A DNA stretch of 64,000 bases, taken from NCBI RefSeq assembly GCF_024347575.1, contig NZ_AP025503.1, positions 2,232,001 through 2,296,000 of the forward strand, read 5' to 3'. A program made the position numbers and the translations under genes. Position 1 is the first letter of the stretch. Every line of letters begins with the position of its first letter. This document shows, one piece after another, positions 1-14,452 of this stretch. The DNA comes from Vibrio pelagius (lineage in GTDB: Bacteria > Pseudomonadota > Gammaproteobacteria > Enterobacterales > Vibrionaceae). The notes under the pieces were generated by a model. It made no database searches. It had not been told where the DNA came from and saw only the letters and a list, made by a program, of their open reading frames with translations.

Positions 1-678
1 GAGTGCTCACCGTTACTACAGCGTTTGGCATCAACGGCTGAAGAATTAACTGATGTCTGCAAGGGCGCATCAGGTAAGATCCGTATTTCCGCACCATCAA
101 ACCTAACCAAGCGTATGATGATGCCAATGTTCAGCGACTTCATGAGCCAATACCCAGATATCAACATTGAGCTTATGATGAACAACCAAGCTGACCAACT
201 CGACCCGACCGAATGGGACGTTATTTTTCGTGTTGGCCCACAGCGAGACTCTAGCCTTATTGCTCGCAAGATCAGCGAAGTTAAGGACATACTCGTAGCA
301 AGCCCTGATTATTTAGCGAAAAACCCAGCCCCTACCCATGCAGAAGAGCTGGCTAATCACTCACTTCTCAAAGGTTACCCTTTAATCAAATGGCAGCTAA
401 GCAACTCCAACGACGAAAGTGTGGTAAACACAGAAAAAGGTCGTTTCAATGCTAATGCGTTAAACGTGGTAAGACAGGCATGTTCAGAAGGCTTAGGCAT
501 CACTCTAATGCCAGATGTTATGATCCGTGAGTACATTGAAGATGGCAGTTTAGTGCGGGTGTTAGATGATTGGAGTGCTAACCCGAGAGACATCTACATG
601 CTCTACAATCACAAAGATCACCTGCCAGAAAAAGTGCGCCTATTTATCGATTTTGTGATCGCGTACCACATTCACTAA
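1..678 (+). CDS. LysR-family transcriptional regulator, C-terminal part (5' end outside window)
   Basis: The reading frame is open from base 1 to the stop at 676-678, so this is the C-terminal 225 residues or so of a LysR-type regulator. The DNA-binding winged helix lies off the left edge. What remains is the effector-binding domain: an opening strand with the pattern GKIRISAPSNL, then a hinge and a typical late segment GLGITLMPDVMIREYI followed by LVRVLDDW. This arrangement is usual for the CrgA/DmlR-like LysR subfamily. The apparent TTG start at 25 is internal to the frame and is not the true start. The effector and target genes cannot be told from this fragment. A bidirectional terminator follows. 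Confidence 0.9.
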   Translation, partial: ECSPLLQRLASTAEELTDVCKGASGKIRISAPSNLTKRMMMPMFSDFMSQYPDINIELMMNNQADQLDPTEWDVIFRVGPQRDSSLIARKISEVKDILVASPDYLAKNPAPTHAEELANHSLLKGYPLIKWQLSNSNDESVVNTEKGRFNANALNVVRQACSEGLGITLMPDVMIREYIEDGSLVRVLDDWSANPRDIYMLYNHKDHLPEKVRLFIDFVIAYHIH

Positions 679-701
679 GCAAGACATTCTGCTTACCCCA
701 T

Positions 702-731
702 AAAAAACCAGAGCCTCAGTGCTCTGGTTTT
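702..731. terminator. Bidirectional terminator between LysR gene and purF
   Basis: An 11-bp perfect stem (AAAACCAGAGC / GCTCTGGTTTT) with A and T runs on its two sides. It lies between the convergent LysR gene and purF and can serve both. Confidence 0.8.
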
Positions 732-786
732 CGTCTTTGGTTTGTAGAGAAAGCGATAAATCAGCTAACTAAGCGGTAAATAAAGG

Positions 787-2301
787 TTAAGCACCTTCGT
801 TGTGTAGCTCGAGGTTGGCTAAATCCTGCTGAATCTCACGCTGAATCTTTGAATCATCGTTACGCAGTGCATCTAGGAAATCTAGGTACTTCTGGTCGAT
901 GTCACCTGTCACGTACTCACCGTTGAATACCGAGGTATCAAACTGAGTAATGTCTTGGTTGCCTTGACCTACCGCTTCAATCAGATCATCCAGTTTTTGG
1001 AAGATAAGCGCGTCTGCACCGATTTGGTCACAGATGGTTTGATTGTCACGACCGTGAGCAATCAACTCGTTTGCACTTGGCATATCGATGCCGTAAACAT
1101 TCGGGAAACGAACTTCTGGTGCAGCTGAAACCATGTAAACTTTATTAGCACCTGAGTCTCGAGCCATCTCAATGATCTGCTCTGAAGTTGTACCACGAAC
1201 AATAGAGTCATCTACTAGAAGTACGTTCTTGCCTTTGAACTCAGAACGAATCGCATTGAGTTTACGACGAACAGACTTCTTACGCTGTTGTTGACCCGGC
1301 ATGATGAAAGTACGACCTACGTAACGGTTCTTCACGAAGCCTTGGCGGTATGGCTTATCGATCGCCTGAGCAATGCGTAGAGCAATGTCATTCGATGTTT
1401 CAGGGATCGGGATAACCACGTCGATATCAAGATCTGAGTATTCGTCTTTGATACGACGACCCAGTGCTTCACCCATCTCAACACGCGCACTGTAGACAGA
1501 GATCTTGTCGATAAAAGAGTCTGGGCGTGCAAAGTAAACAAATTCGAAAATACAAGGGTTCAGTTTTGGATTGTCAGCACACTGCTTAGTAAACAGCTCA
1601 CCTTCAAACGTAGCGTAGATAGCCTCGCCCGGCGCAACGTCACGCACAAAATCGAAACCAACCGCATCTAGCGCGACCGACTCAGACGCGACCATGTACT
1701 CAGTGCGACCATTGACTTCACGCTTACCAAGACACAGTGGGCGAATACCGTTTGGATCGCGGAACGCAATCATACCGTGGCCGATGATCATGGCTGTTAC
1801 TGCGTAAGCGCCACGAATGGTGCGGTGTACATTAGCCACTGCGCGGAATACATCGTCAGACGTTACGTTGCCTTTCACAGTATCGATCTCGTGAGCCAGT
1901 ACGTTTAGTAGTACTTCAGAATCTGATGTTGTGTTTACGTGACGACGGTCTTTTTCAAACAGCTTCTCACGAACTTCGTTTGCGTTCGTTAGGTTACCGT
2001 TGTGAGCTAGGGTAATGCCAAATGGCGAGTTTACGTAGAAAGGTTGAGCTTCAGAAGCGCTAGAGCTACCTGCTGTTGGGTAACGAACATGACCGATACC
2101 AACATCACCTTGGAGGCGTTGCATGTGTTTAGCTTCGAAAACATCTTTAACTAAACCGTTCGCCTTACGCAGACGAAAACGATTGCTTTCTATGGTACAA
2201 ATACCAGCGGCATCTTGGCCACGATGCTGCAATACCGTTAAAGCGTCATAAATTGACTGGTTTACAGGTGTTGAACCCACGATTCCAACAATACCACACA
2301 T
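787..2301 (-). CDS. purF: Amidophosphoribosyltransferase PurF
   Basis: Catalyses the first committed step of purine synthesis, forming phosphoribosylamine from PRPP and glutamine in the cytoplasm. The protein has 504 residues, matching the enterobacterial enzyme. It begins MCGIVGIVG, so removal of Met exposes the catalytic N-terminal cysteine of the Ntn glutaminase domain; there is no propeptide. HRGQDAAGI and a second conserved stretch, GIGHVRYPT, follow in that domain. The PRPP-binding signature [14 protein letters not shown] lies at about residues 360-374 in the C-terminal phosphoribosyltransferase domain. It sits 33 bases downstream of cvpA in the same direction, so the two form a cvpA-purF operon controlled by the PurR box upstream of cvpA. 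Confidence 0.98.
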   Translation of the reverse strand: MCGIVGIVGSTPVNQSIYDALTVLQHRGQDAAGICTIESNRFRLRKANGLVKDVFEAKHMQRLQGDVGIGHVRYPTAGSSSASEAQPFYVNSPFGITLAHNGNLTNANEVREKLFEKDRRHVNTTSDSEVLLNVLAHEIDTVKGNVTSDDVFRAVANVHRTIRGAYAVTAMIIGHGMIAFRDPNGIRPLCLGKREVNGRTEYMVASESVALDAVGFDFVRDVAPGEAIYATFEGELFTKQCADNPKLNPCIFEFVYFARPDSFIDKISVYSARVEMGEALGRRIKDEYSDLDIDVVIPIPETSNDIALRIAQAIDKPYRQGFVKNRYVGRTFIMPGQQQRKKSVRRKLNAIRSEFKGKNVLLVDDSIVRGTTSEQIIEMARDSGANKVYMVSAAPEVRFPNVYGIDMPSANELIAHGRDNQTICDQIGADALIFQKLDDLIEAVGQGNQDITQFDTSVFNGEYVTGDIDQKYLDFLDALRNDDSKIQREIQQDLANLELHNEGA

Positions 2302-2334
2302 GTCCTAATCCTCGATTTTCGACATTAACTGGCG

Positions 2335-2826
2335 CTAAAGCGCGCCAGATAAGAAACTTGATGTTGCTTGTAAATGCTCGAAGAACGGTGCAATGATTCG
2401 ACTAAATTCAGGAACCAACTGCGAGTTCTTCCACCACTCAGAACTTGGGAATGCAGTAAAAGCATCCATAAAAAACAGCACTGCTGACACAATCAGAACA
2501 CCTCGTAAACCGCCGAAGACGATACCCAGGATTCTATCTGTACCAGACAAGCCCGTTTTCTGTACTAGCTGCCCAATCACGTAATTGATTAACGCACCGA
2601 CAACCAGAGTCGAAACAAACAGTGCTGCTATCGCGGCGCCATTTCGAAACATGTCATCTTCGATATTTGTAAAGTAAACCGCCAATTTGGCGTAATACTG
2701 GCTGGCGATAAAAAACGCACCAAACCAAATAACGAGTGACAGTGCTTCCTTAGCAAAACCACGAACTAAACTGATCAAAGCTGAAAAGCCGATCACCCCT
2801 AAAATGATAAAATCTAACCAATTCAT
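2335..2826 (-). CDS. cvpA: Colicin V production protein CvpA, inner membrane
   Basis: A 163-residue inner-membrane protein with about four hydrophobic segments, beginning MNWLDFIILGVIGFSALISL and continuing with SLVIWFGAFFIASQYY. Family members are required for colicin V export in E. coli and affect envelope stress tolerance; the molecular activity is not settled. The length and the pattern of glycines in the third segment (ILGIVFGGLRGVL) fit CvpA. As in other gamma-proteobacteria it precedes purF and carries the PurR-regulated promoter of the operon. The ATG is preceded by GAAG at a reasonable spacing. Confidence 0.95.
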   Translation of the reverse strand: MNWLDFIILGVIGFSALISLVRGFAKEALSLVIWFGAFFIASQYYAKLAVYFTNIEDDMFRNGAAIAALFVSTLVVGALINYVIGQLVQKTGLSGTDRILGIVFGGLRGVLIVSAVLFFMDAFTAFPSSEWWKNSQLVPEFSRIIAPFFEHLQATSSFLSGAL

Positions 2827-2873
2827 GAATTCTTCATCTTAAGTTGGCGCGCATTTTAACAGAAAAAATGCTG

Positions 2874-2889
2874 ACGCAAACGTTTTCTT
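2874..2889 (-). promoter_or_regulatory. PurR operator and promoter of cvpA-purF
   Basis: The plus strand reads ACGCAAACGTTTTCTT, identical to the classical E. coli PurR consensus. It overlaps the last two bases of the dedD stop codon. On the minus strand a -10-like TAAAAT lies downstream, with a poor -35 (GTTTGC) inside the operator at 17-bp spacing, so bound PurR would block polymerase. This gives cvpA-purF its own purine-repressed promoter within the folC-dedD-cvpA-purF cluster. Confidence 0.85.
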
Positions 2890-3454
2890 ATGGATTTAAC
2901 GGTTTAAATTTGAGCAACTGGCCTTTTGAACCAGTAATTTTTTCTAATTCCTTAATTTGACGCTCAAGTTTGGATTTAGAGATATCTGGGCCAATGATGA
3001 CTCGCGTAAATGTGTTTTCTTGCTTGGTATGCGCTTGATAACCACGCTTTTGCAGATCCTTCACAACGTTCTTAGCGTTGTCTGCATTCTTCAATGCCAT
3101 CAGTTGGATGATCCAAGCGCTATCTTGATACTCATTCTTTTCAGTCACCGGCTTGATCGCAATCTCGACATTATCATCGACATCACTCTCTTTGGTAGCT
3201 GTGACAGATTCTGGTTGCGATGACTCTTGAACAACCGCTTCTACCGGTGAATCTGGCAGTGCAATTTGGTCTTCGACAGGATCGAGTACCTCGAACACTT
3301 CAACATCACCTTCTAATTCAGGCTTAATTGGAATGCTTGCAAACTCCTCTTTATAGTGAAGCTTTTTGCCATCCAGTACGTCCGGAAGAACAATAACGCC
3401 AACGGCCACCAAAATAATAGTGCCCACCAAGCGGCTTTGGAATTTACTTGCCAT
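2888..3454 (-). CDS. dedD: SPOR-domain cell division protein DedD
   Basis: A bitopic inner-membrane protein that binds denuded septal peptidoglycan and helps constriction. A short cytoplasmic N-terminus (MASKFQSRLVG) is followed by one transmembrane helix at about residues 10-26 and then a charged, acidic periplasmic linker. The C-terminal SPOR domain covers about residues 112-188 (SAWIIQLMALKNADNAKNVV, then KRGYQAHTK and RVIIGPD). The length of 188 residues is close to E. coli DedD. Its ATG directly follows the folC stop (TAA ATG), which implies translational coupling. The fixed order folC-dedD-cvpA-purF supports the name. Confidence 0.92.
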   Translation of the reverse strand: MASKFQSRLVGTIILVAVGVIVLPDVLDGKKLHYKEEFASIPIKPELEGDVEVFEVLDPVEDQIALPDSPVEAVVQESSQPESVTATKESDVDDNVEIAIKPVTEKNEYQDSAWIIQLMALKNADNAKNVVKDLQKRGYQAHTKQENTFTRVIIGPDISKSKLERQIKELEKITGSKGQLLKFKPLNP

Positions 3455-4717
3455 TTAGTTTCCTTTTGTTTGCCAGTGCTCCAGTACTTCACCCACGGTA
3501 TGGAATGAACCTACAACAAGAATCACTTCGTCTTCGCGTACAGTAGATAGCGCCGCCTCAAATGCCTCTACAGGCGAAGAATACTCTGTTGTGCCACTTG
3601 GTAAGCTTTCACACAACTCTGCCGCTTTCGCTGCTCTCGGGCCTTGTAGCGACGCTGGATACCAATGCTGAGCGATTGGAGTTAGCACCTCTAACGTGGC
3701 AGGAATGTCTTTATCGTGCAGCATAGCGACCACCACATGCAGTGTTTTACCTGCATACTGTTGGCCAACTTGCTTAACAAAGTATTCAGCCGAATGTGGA
3801 TTGTGTGCCACATCTAGGACGATTGTTGGTTTGTCACTGATCTTCTGCATACGACCTGGAAGCTGAGCATTCTTAAGACCATTGACAACATTAACGTCAC
3901 TGATGTTGAGTTCTGAGGTCCCAAGAGCCATTAACGCTGTTGCAGCATTCGGTAGTGGTAGGCTTGGAATAGGTAGCTGTTCAAGGTGGAATGCACCACT
4001 GTGCCAGTCCCAAGTATCACCCGTCACTTCATAAGTGTATTGAATGCCAACTTGATAGAAGTCCGCTCGAATATCGTCTGCATGTGCTGCGACCGTTGCT
4101 GGCGGCTTAGGTTGACCACAAATTGCAGGTTTACCACTGCGGTAGATGCCCGCTTTCTCAAAGCCAATTACGTTAATATCATCGCCTAGCCAGTCAACAT
4201 GGTCGACCGCTAAACTGGTGATAACAGAAACGTCATGGTCAACGACATTAGTTGCATCGAGACGCCCACCGAGACCCACTTCTAGAAGCACCACATCGAC
4301 ATTTTCAACTTGGAAAGCGCGCAGGGCGGCTAAAGTGCCGTACTCGAAAAAGCTTAGACTAATTTCGCCTCGTTCTTTCTCAATAAAATCGAAAGAGTCG
4401 ACCAATTGTTGGTCTGAGAGATCTTGGCCATTTATACGAACACGTTCGTTGTAACGAATCAGGTGTGGAGAGCTGTATACGCCAACTGAGTAGCCAGCAT
4501 CGAGAAGGATCGCTTCCATCAACGCACATGTTGAGCCTTTGCCGTTCGTCCCGGCAACCGTGATCACATGCTTAGCAGGTTTAGTAAGGTTGGATTTCTG
4601 TGCGACAGCTTGAACACGGTCTAATCCGAGGTCGATCGCACTGGTGTGAATGTTTGTTAAATAATCAAGCCACATCTCGAGAGAGGATGTGGCTTGAGGA
4701 ATAGGTTGTTGACTCAT
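3455..4717 (-). CDS. folC: Dihydrofolate synthase / folylpolyglutamate synthase FolC
   Basis: Adds L-glutamate to dihydropteroate and then further glutamates to folates, using ATP. The ATP-binding loop VAGTNGKGSTCALME is at about residues 54-68, followed by the Mur-ligase-like central domain with VLLEVGLGGRLDATNVV and DHVDWLG, and a C-terminal domain containing VLDVAHNPHSAEYF. The 420 residues match the bifunctional bacterial enzyme. It lies between accD and dedD in the same direction, as in E. coli, and abuts dedD without a gap. Confidence 0.97.
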   Translation of the reverse strand: MSQQPIPQATSSLEMWLDYLTNIHTSAIDLGLDRVQAVAQKSNLTKPAKHVITVAGTNGKGSTCALMEAILLDAGYSVGVYSSPHLIRYNERVRINGQDLSDQQLVDSFDFIEKERGEISLSFFEYGTLAALRAFQVENVDVVLLEVGLGGRLDATNVVDHDVSVITSLAVDHVDWLGDDINVIGFEKAGIYRSGKPAICGQPKPPATVAAHADDIRADFYQVGIQYTYEVTGDTWDWHSGAFHLEQLPIPSLPLPNAATALMALGTSELNISDVNVVNGLKNAQLPGRMQKISDKPTIVLDVAHNPHSAEYFVKQVGQQYAGKTLHVVVAMLHDKDIPATLEVLTPIAQHWYPASLQGPRAAKAAELCESLPSGTTEYSSPVEAFEAALSTVREDEVILVVGSFHTVGEVLEHWQTKGN

Positions 4718-4759
4718 CTAACTCATAACCATATGTAAGTAGGTTTGTTAGATGGTACT

Positions 4760-5686
4760 TTACCCTTTTTCTGGCGCTTCTGGTACTTCATAAGTAGCTT
4801 CATTCGGTGAATCATTCACAGAAACTACTAATGGTGAAGGCTGGTTAGTCATTTTCGCGATTAGGCTACCTACACGCTGACGCATGTCACGACGATCTAC
4901 GATCATATCGATAGCACCATGCTCTAGTAGGAACTCACTGCGTTGGAAACCTTCAGGTAGATCTTCACGTACCGTTTGCTCGATAACACGACGACCAGCA
5001 AAACCGATAAGTGCTTTCGGCTCACCGATGTTCACATCACCTAGCATCGCTAGACTTGCTGAAACACCACCCATTGTTGGGTCAGTCATCACAGAGATAA
5101 ATGGTAGACCTTTCGCAGAAAGACGCTCTAGAGCCGCACTGGTTTTTGCCATCTGCATAAGAGACATCAGTGCTTCTTGCATACGAGCACCGCCACTAGC
5201 AGAGAAACATACAAGACCGCAGTTGTTCTCGATAGCTGCGTCAACCGCACGAACGAAACGAGCACCCACAACCGAACCCATTGATCCGCCCATGAATGAG
5301 AATTCAAATGCGCAAGCAACGATAGGTAGACCTAAAAGTTCACCTTTCATTGCAACAAGTGCGTCTGTTTCGCCACTGCTCTTTTGAGCAGAAGAGATAC
5401 GCTCTTTATAGCGCTTTGAATCTTTGAATTTTAGTTTATCTTGTGGCTCTAAGTCAGAACCTAGCTCGACGCGCTCACCTTCATCTAAGAAAGTTTCTAA
5501 ACGGCGACGCGCTTTCATGCGCATGTGATGGTCACATTTTGGACATACTTCTAAGTTACGCTCTAGCTCAGCATGGTAAAGAACCTGCTCACAAGAGGTA
5601 CATTTAGTCCAAACACCCTCAGGGATAGACGCTTTACGAGAAGTTACGATGTTGCTTTTTTCTAAAATCTTTTCAAGCCAACTCAT
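4760..5686 (-). CDS. accD: Acetyl-CoA carboxylase carboxyltransferase subunit beta AccD
   Basis: With AccA this subunit transfers the carboxyl group from carboxybiotin to acetyl-CoA, giving malonyl-CoA for fatty acid synthesis. The N-terminal zinc ribbon is complete: CTSC near residues 29-32 and CPKC near residues 48-51. The crotonase-like carboxyltransferase core follows, with [30 protein letters not shown] and the oxyanion-hole region [12 protein letters not shown]. The length of 308 residues is normal. It is followed by folC after 42 bases, so co-transcription is likely. The start at 5686 matches the usual MSWLEKIL N-terminus. Confidence 0.98.
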   Translation of the reverse strand: MSWLEKILEKSNIVTSRKASIPEGVWTKCTSCEQVLYHAELERNLEVCPKCDHHMRMKARRRLETFLDEGERVELGSDLEPQDKLKFKDSKRYKERISSAQKSSGETDALVAMKGELLGLPIVACAFEFSFMGGSMGSVVGARFVRAVDAAIENNCGLVCFSASGGARMQEALMSLMQMAKTSAALERLSAKGLPFISVMTDPTMGGVSASLAMLGDVNIGEPKALIGFAGRRVIEQTVREDLPEGFQRSEFLLEHGAIDMIVDRRDMRQRVGSLIAKMTNQPSPLVVSVNDSPNEATYEVPEAPEKG

Positions 5687-5861
5687 GGAAGACCTTTTCT
5701 TTCGATTCTTCCGCCTAATTGCGAAAGAAATAAATTTGGGAATTATGCGAGGAGATTAAAACACATAAAACAGCAAGTGTAGATAAAAAACTGGTTGTAC
5801 CTATTTTTACGAGCTATTTTACGCACGATTTCGTAATATTTTTTGAACCTAAGTCCCACAT

Positions 5862-6656
5862 TTAGTTCAAATTATCAGGCAAAAATAGTGGGCCGATCGG
5901 CTCTCTTGGAAGCTCAAAGTGTGCAGGATAATCCACATCAATCAAATAGAGCCCCTCCGCCTTAGCCGTCGCACCAGCCAACTTTCTATCTTTAGCTTCA
6001 AGTAACCACTTAATCCATTGCGGTTCTTGCTCTCCTTTACCGACAGCGATCAAGCTACCCGTGATATTACGCACCATGTGATGCACAAAGGCATTGGCTT
6101 TAATATCAATCACAATATAGTGACCATGACGGGTAACGTTTAAGTGCATCAGGTTACGCCAAGGGCTATGAGACTGACAATGCGTCGCTCGGAACGAGGT
6201 GAAATCATTCTCGCCCAGTAAGTACTGCCCTGCTTCATGCATTTTCTTCTCATCAAGCTGACCATGATAATGACTCACACCTGAGTTCAAAATCCCCGGG
6301 CGAAGTGCATGATTGAATATCACGTAACGGTAGCGACGCGCCGTTGCTGAGAAACGAGCGTGAAAATCTTCAGGCACCTCTTTTGCCCAACGAACCGCAA
6401 TATCTTTGGGCATGTTTGCATTGGCACCCATTGTCCATGCCACCATTTTGCGGTTTACATTGGTTTCAAAGTGAACAACCTGCCCTGTACCATGTACTCC
6501 AGCGTCTGTTCGACCTGCACATTGCACTTCAACTGGGTGGTTTGCGACAACCGAAAGCGCCTTTTCCAAAGATTCTTGGACACTCTTTACGTCACGTTGG
6601 CGCTGCCAACCAAAATAGTGGGTACCGTCATATTCAATACCTAAAGCAATTTTCAT
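5862..6656 (-). CDS. truA: tRNA pseudouridine(38-40) synthase TruA
   Basis: Isomerises uridines 38, 39 and 40 in the anticodon stem-loop of many tRNAs. The catalytic aspartate is Asp51 in the motif [14 protein letters not shown]. The N-terminal strand [19 protein letters not shown] and the later segment [18 protein letters not shown] are also diagnostic. It has 264 residues. The gene follows fimV after a terminator hairpin and precedes accD by about 175 bases. The fimV-truA-accD-folC order is conserved in gamma-proteobacteria. Confidence 0.97.
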   Translation of the reverse strand: MKIALGIEYDGTHYFGWQRQRDVKSVQESLEKALSVVANHPVEVQCAGRTDAGVHGTGQVVHFETNVNRKMVAWTMGANANMPKDIAVRWAKEVPEDFHARFSATARRYRYVIFNHALRPGILNSGVSHYHGQLDEKKMHEAGQYLLGENDFTSFRATHCQSHSPWRNLMHLNVTRHGHYIVIDIKANAFVHHMVRNITGSLIAVGKGEQEPQWIKWLLEAKDRKLAGATAKAEGLYLIDVDYPAHFELPREPIGPLFLPDNLN

Positions 6657-6740
6657 GTTTTTGATCTCTTTGAAAATGGGGCTCGAAGTATATACGTAAA
6701 AGGAGCGTATCCCAAACCGCTTAGCAGAAAACTACCGATA

Positions 6741-6772
6741 AAAAAAGAGAGCCATATATCTGGCTCTCTTTT
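6741..6772 (-). terminator. Terminator after fimV
   Basis: A 12-bp stem (AAAAGAGAGCCA / TGGCTCTCTTTT) lies 13 bases beyond the fimV stop. On the minus strand it is followed by a T run. It should at least partly separate fimV from truA. Confidence 0.75.
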
Positions 6773-6784
6773 GACTTTCTTGGC

Positions 6785-11749
<4,965 letters not shown>

Positions 11750-11908
11750 AAAAGGCTCAGTTAGGTGCTTAAATTCGGAAAAATAATGATCTACTAAATA
11801 TATCGGATATCAGGAGCAAAACTATAGGGATGAAAACAAAAAATGTGTTACGACGACAATATTCGCAGCAATTTCACACAATTTATGAGGATGTATTTTT
11901 GATTGATT

Positions 11909-11936
11909 AAAAAAGCCCCACTAATGAGTGAGGCTT
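11909..11936 (-). terminator. Terminator after asd
   Basis: Minus-strand hairpin AAGCCTCACT-CATT-AGTGGGGCTT with one mismatch, followed by a T run, 24 bases past the asd stop. It separates asd from fimV. Confidence 0.75.
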
Positions 11937-11959
11937 CAGTAAACAGTGAGGGGGTTCGA

Positions 11960-12973
11960 TTATAGGTAATCGCGAATCAATACTTCACCGATTTGTACTG
12001 CGTTGGTCGCTGCGCCTTTACGAACGTTATCCGCAACAACCCACATGTTCACGCCACTGTAGTGACTGATATCACCGCGGATACGACCAACCATGACATG
12101 GTCTTTACCGCCCGCATCACGAACCTGAGTTGGGAACTCTGCACCGTGGAACACTTCAATACCTTCTGTGTTCTCTAGCAGTTGAACAACATGCTCAGCT
12201 CCGATTGGAGAGCGTGTTTCAATGTGTAGAGATTCAGCGTGGCCGTAAAATACTGGTACACGAACACAGGTTGGGTTTACTGTGATTGAAGAGTCAGCGA
12301 AGATTTTTTGAGTTTCCCAAACCATCTTCATTTCTTCACGGGTATAGCCATTTTCTGTGAACTCATCAATCTGTGGGATACAGTTGAACGCGATCTGTTG
12401 AGGGAACGCTGAGTTCTCTGCTGGCATACCGTTGAGCAGTTTCGCTGTTTGGCCTGCTAACTCATCAATACCCGGCTTACCTGCACCAGAAACCGATTGA
12501 TAGGTAGAAACGTTAATACGCTCTAGACCCACTTCATCGTGAATCGGTTTTAGTGCCACAACCATTTGGATAGTTGAGCAGTTCGGGTTTGCAATGATGT
12601 TACGGTTACGGAACTCTGCGATCGCTTCTGGGTTCACTTCTGGAACAACCAGAGGAACATCGTACTCGTAACGGAACTTAGAGGTGTTGTCGATAACAAC
12701 GACGCCTTCGTCTGCTGCAATCGGAGCCCACTTCTTAGATAGGTCACCACCAGCAGAGAAAAATGCGATGTGTACTTGAGACCAATCAAAGTCTTCTACA
12801 TTCTGCACTTTTACCGTTTTACCATTGAAACGGTAGGTTTTGCCTTCACTACGTTCACTTGCTAGTAAGTGCAGTTCACCGACAGGGAATTTACGCTCTT
12901 CTAGTACTTCGATAATGGTTTCGCCAACCGCACCCGTCGCACCTAAAATAGCAATATTAAATTCTTGGCTCAT
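11960..12973 (-). CDS. asd: Aspartate-semialdehyde dehydrogenase
   Basis: Reduces aspartyl phosphate to aspartate semialdehyde with NADPH, feeding lysine, diaminopimelate, threonine and methionine synthesis. The nucleotide-binding motif GATGAVGE is at residues 11-18. The catalytic cysteine is Cys132 in NPNCSTIQ, and the substrate-binding part SGAGKPGIDEL is present. The length of 337 residues and the position between pdxB and fimV correspond to the place of the catalytically dead usg gene in E. coli. Here the active-site cysteine is kept, so it should be an active enzyme. Vibrios often have two Asd paralogues, and this is the pdxB-linked one. It follows pdxB by 12 bases. Confidence 0.93.
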   Translation of the reverse strand: MSQEFNIAILGATGAVGETIIEVLEERKFPVGELHLLASERSEGKTYRFNGKTVKVQNVEDFDWSQVHIAFFSAGGDLSKKWAPIAADEGVVVIDNTSKFRYEYDVPLVVPEVNPEAIAEFRNRNIIANPNCSTIQMVVALKPIHDEVGLERINVSTYQSVSGAGKPGIDELAGQTAKLLNGMPAENSAFPQQIAFNCIPQIDEFTENGYTREEMKMVWETQKIFADSSITVNPTCVRVPVFYGHAESLHIETRSPIGAEHVVQLLENTEGIEVFHGAEFPTQVRDAGGKDHVMVGRIRGDISHYSGVNMWVVADNVRKGAATNAVQIGEVLIRDYL

Positions 12974-12985
12974 TGTTTCTCTCTT

Positions 12986-14119
12986 TTATAAAGTTGGCTT
13001 TACCATAAAACCGAGTTTCGCTAACGGTGCTAAGTTACAAGTCTCATCACCCGTTAGTTCGACTGCACTGTATTCTCTGCGGTCCCAATATTCTTTACGC
13101 ATGCGGTCAAAAGAACCTGGCGTAGCGATATTGCGACGGAATAAGGCGTCGTCTTTGCGCACATCATAGATCAACTGAGTCAAATTGTGCAGTGTTGCTT
13201 CGTCCCATGCTCTATCTAATTTCATTTGCGGCACTGGTGCCGTCGGCAATAAGTCACTGGCATAAGCACGCTGCTCTTTACCTAAGAACTCACAATAACT
13301 ATTGAAAATCATGGTTGTACCGCGCGCCTTGCCCTCTAAACCATAACCAGCAACATGCGGTGTTGCGAAGGCAAGCAGTGGCAATAGCTCCATGTCCACT
13401 TCTGGTTCGAATTCAAATACATCCAATACCGCTGTGAAACCATCCGCTTTTTGTAGGCGAGCCTTCAGTGCTTGGTTGTCCACCACAGGACCGCGAGCTG
13501 CGTTAATCAAGATTTGATCAGCACGGAAGTTGTTCAGTACCGTTTCGTTGATCAAGTGATGCGTTGGGTAGTCACCCGTTTTGGTGATCGGCGTGTGCGT
13601 GGTGATAATGTCCGCTTGCTCTAGGAGAGTGTCAAGCTCAGTGAACTCACGCGCGTCTCCCTCTTGCTGTTTTAGAGGATCATTCAAAAGCACGTTTATG
13701 CCGATACCTTCCAAACATTTTGCTAGGTAGCTGCCCACTTGACCACAACCGATAATGCCGACCGTTTTGTCGAATACTGAAAAGCCTTGCTGCTGAGCCA
13801 GCACCATCATTGCGCTAAACACGTACTCAGCGACACCGACTTTGTTGCAACCCGGAGCGGCTGTGAAAAAAATCCCACGCTCTTTCATCAAGTCTTGATC
13901 AACATGATCCATACCTGCGGTTGCTGTACCAACGAATTTCAATTTGTTCGCTTTGCTGATCAGTGACTCATTCACTTTAGTTACAGAGCGAATCATTAGA
14001 GCATCAACATCTACAAGGTTGTCAGCTGTTAGGGTTCGACCTGACTTTAAAATCACTTCGCCCAGTTGACTGAATAGTTCTTCAGCATAAGGCATATTTT
14101 CATCGATTAAGATTTTCAT
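12986..14119 (-). CDS. pdxB: Erythronate-4-phosphate dehydrogenase PdxB
   Basis: Second step of the DXP-dependent pyridoxal phosphate pathway, oxidising 4-phosphoerythronate. The family fold of D-2-hydroxyacid dehydrogenases is clear: NAD-binding [17 protein letters not shown], catalytic Arg in [12 protein letters not shown], and catalytic His in [16 protein letters not shown]. The C-terminal dimerisation domain specific to PdxB is present, bringing the length to 377 residues. It is the first gene of a pdxB-asd unit and starts 333 bases after fabB. Confidence 0.97.
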   Translation of the reverse strand: MKILIDENMPYAEELFSQLGEVILKSGRTLTADNLVDVDALMIRSVTKVNESLISKANKLKFVGTATAGMDHVDQDLMKERGIFFTAAPGCNKVGVAEYVFSAMMVLAQQQGFSVFDKTVGIIGCGQVGSYLAKCLEGIGINVLLNDPLKQQEGDAREFTELDTLLEQADIITTHTPITKTGDYPTHHLINETVLNNFRADQILINAARGPVVDNQALKARLQKADGFTAVLDVFEFEPEVDMELLPLLAFATPHVAGYGLEGKARGTTMIFNSYCEFLGKEQRAYASDLLPTAPVPQMKLDRAWDEATLHNLTQLIYDVRKDDALFRRNIATPGSFDRMRKEYWDRREYSAVELTGDETCNLAPLAKLGFMVKPTL

Positions 14120-14246
14120 TACGCGGGTACTTTAGTTATGGTCCATCGACCTAAAATGAGGATTGAAATGATTGTGCAAAATTAGACAGCAACTGTCGAG
14201 GGCAAATAGAAAAACGCCTCACTTTGGTGTATTTACTTGGTGATAA

Positions 14247-14372
14247 AAAGAAAAATGCCCGATTGAATAAACAATCGGGCAAATACCCAGAACAAAAGGA
14301 TCCTGTCTCGCTCTCCAGGAGACAGAGTCTGCGTCTGTTCGATCAGTGACTAACCAAAGCCAGTACTGATCA
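14247..14372 (-). ncRNA. farS: Structured 3' UTR of fabB, probable FarS small RNA
   Basis: Downstream of the fabB stop the transcript would fold into three consecutive hairpins: GATCAGT/ACTGATC (14341-14371), CTGTCTC/GAGACAG (14303-14325), and a terminator with a 10-bp stem (TGCCCGATTG, 14256-14281) followed by a T-rich run. In Vibrio cholerae the Hfq-dependent sRNA FarS is cut by RNase E from the fabB 3' UTR and represses fadE, linking fatty acid synthesis to degradation. Same host gene, same position and an intrinsic terminator support that identity here. I could not compare sequences with FarS itself, and the processed 5' end is unknown. Confidence 0.65.
14251..14283 (-). terminator. Terminator of fabB and its 3' UTR sRNA
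   Basis: Minus-strand stem TGCCCGATTG / CAATCGGGCA with a six-base loop, followed by a T-rich tract (ATTTTTCTTTTT). Confidence 0.85.
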
Positions 14373-14452
14373 AGCTCTGGAAACCTATAAATCTAATAAT
14401 CTATATGCCTGTCGTCAGACTTATTCTGTTTATTGGTGACGAAAGTACAGAC

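Noticed and set aside
11960..12973. Possibility that the pdxB-linked asd is the inactive Usg protein
   Set aside because: The catalytic cysteine is present in NPNCSTIQ and the other dehydrogenase motifs are intact, so an active enzyme is more likely.
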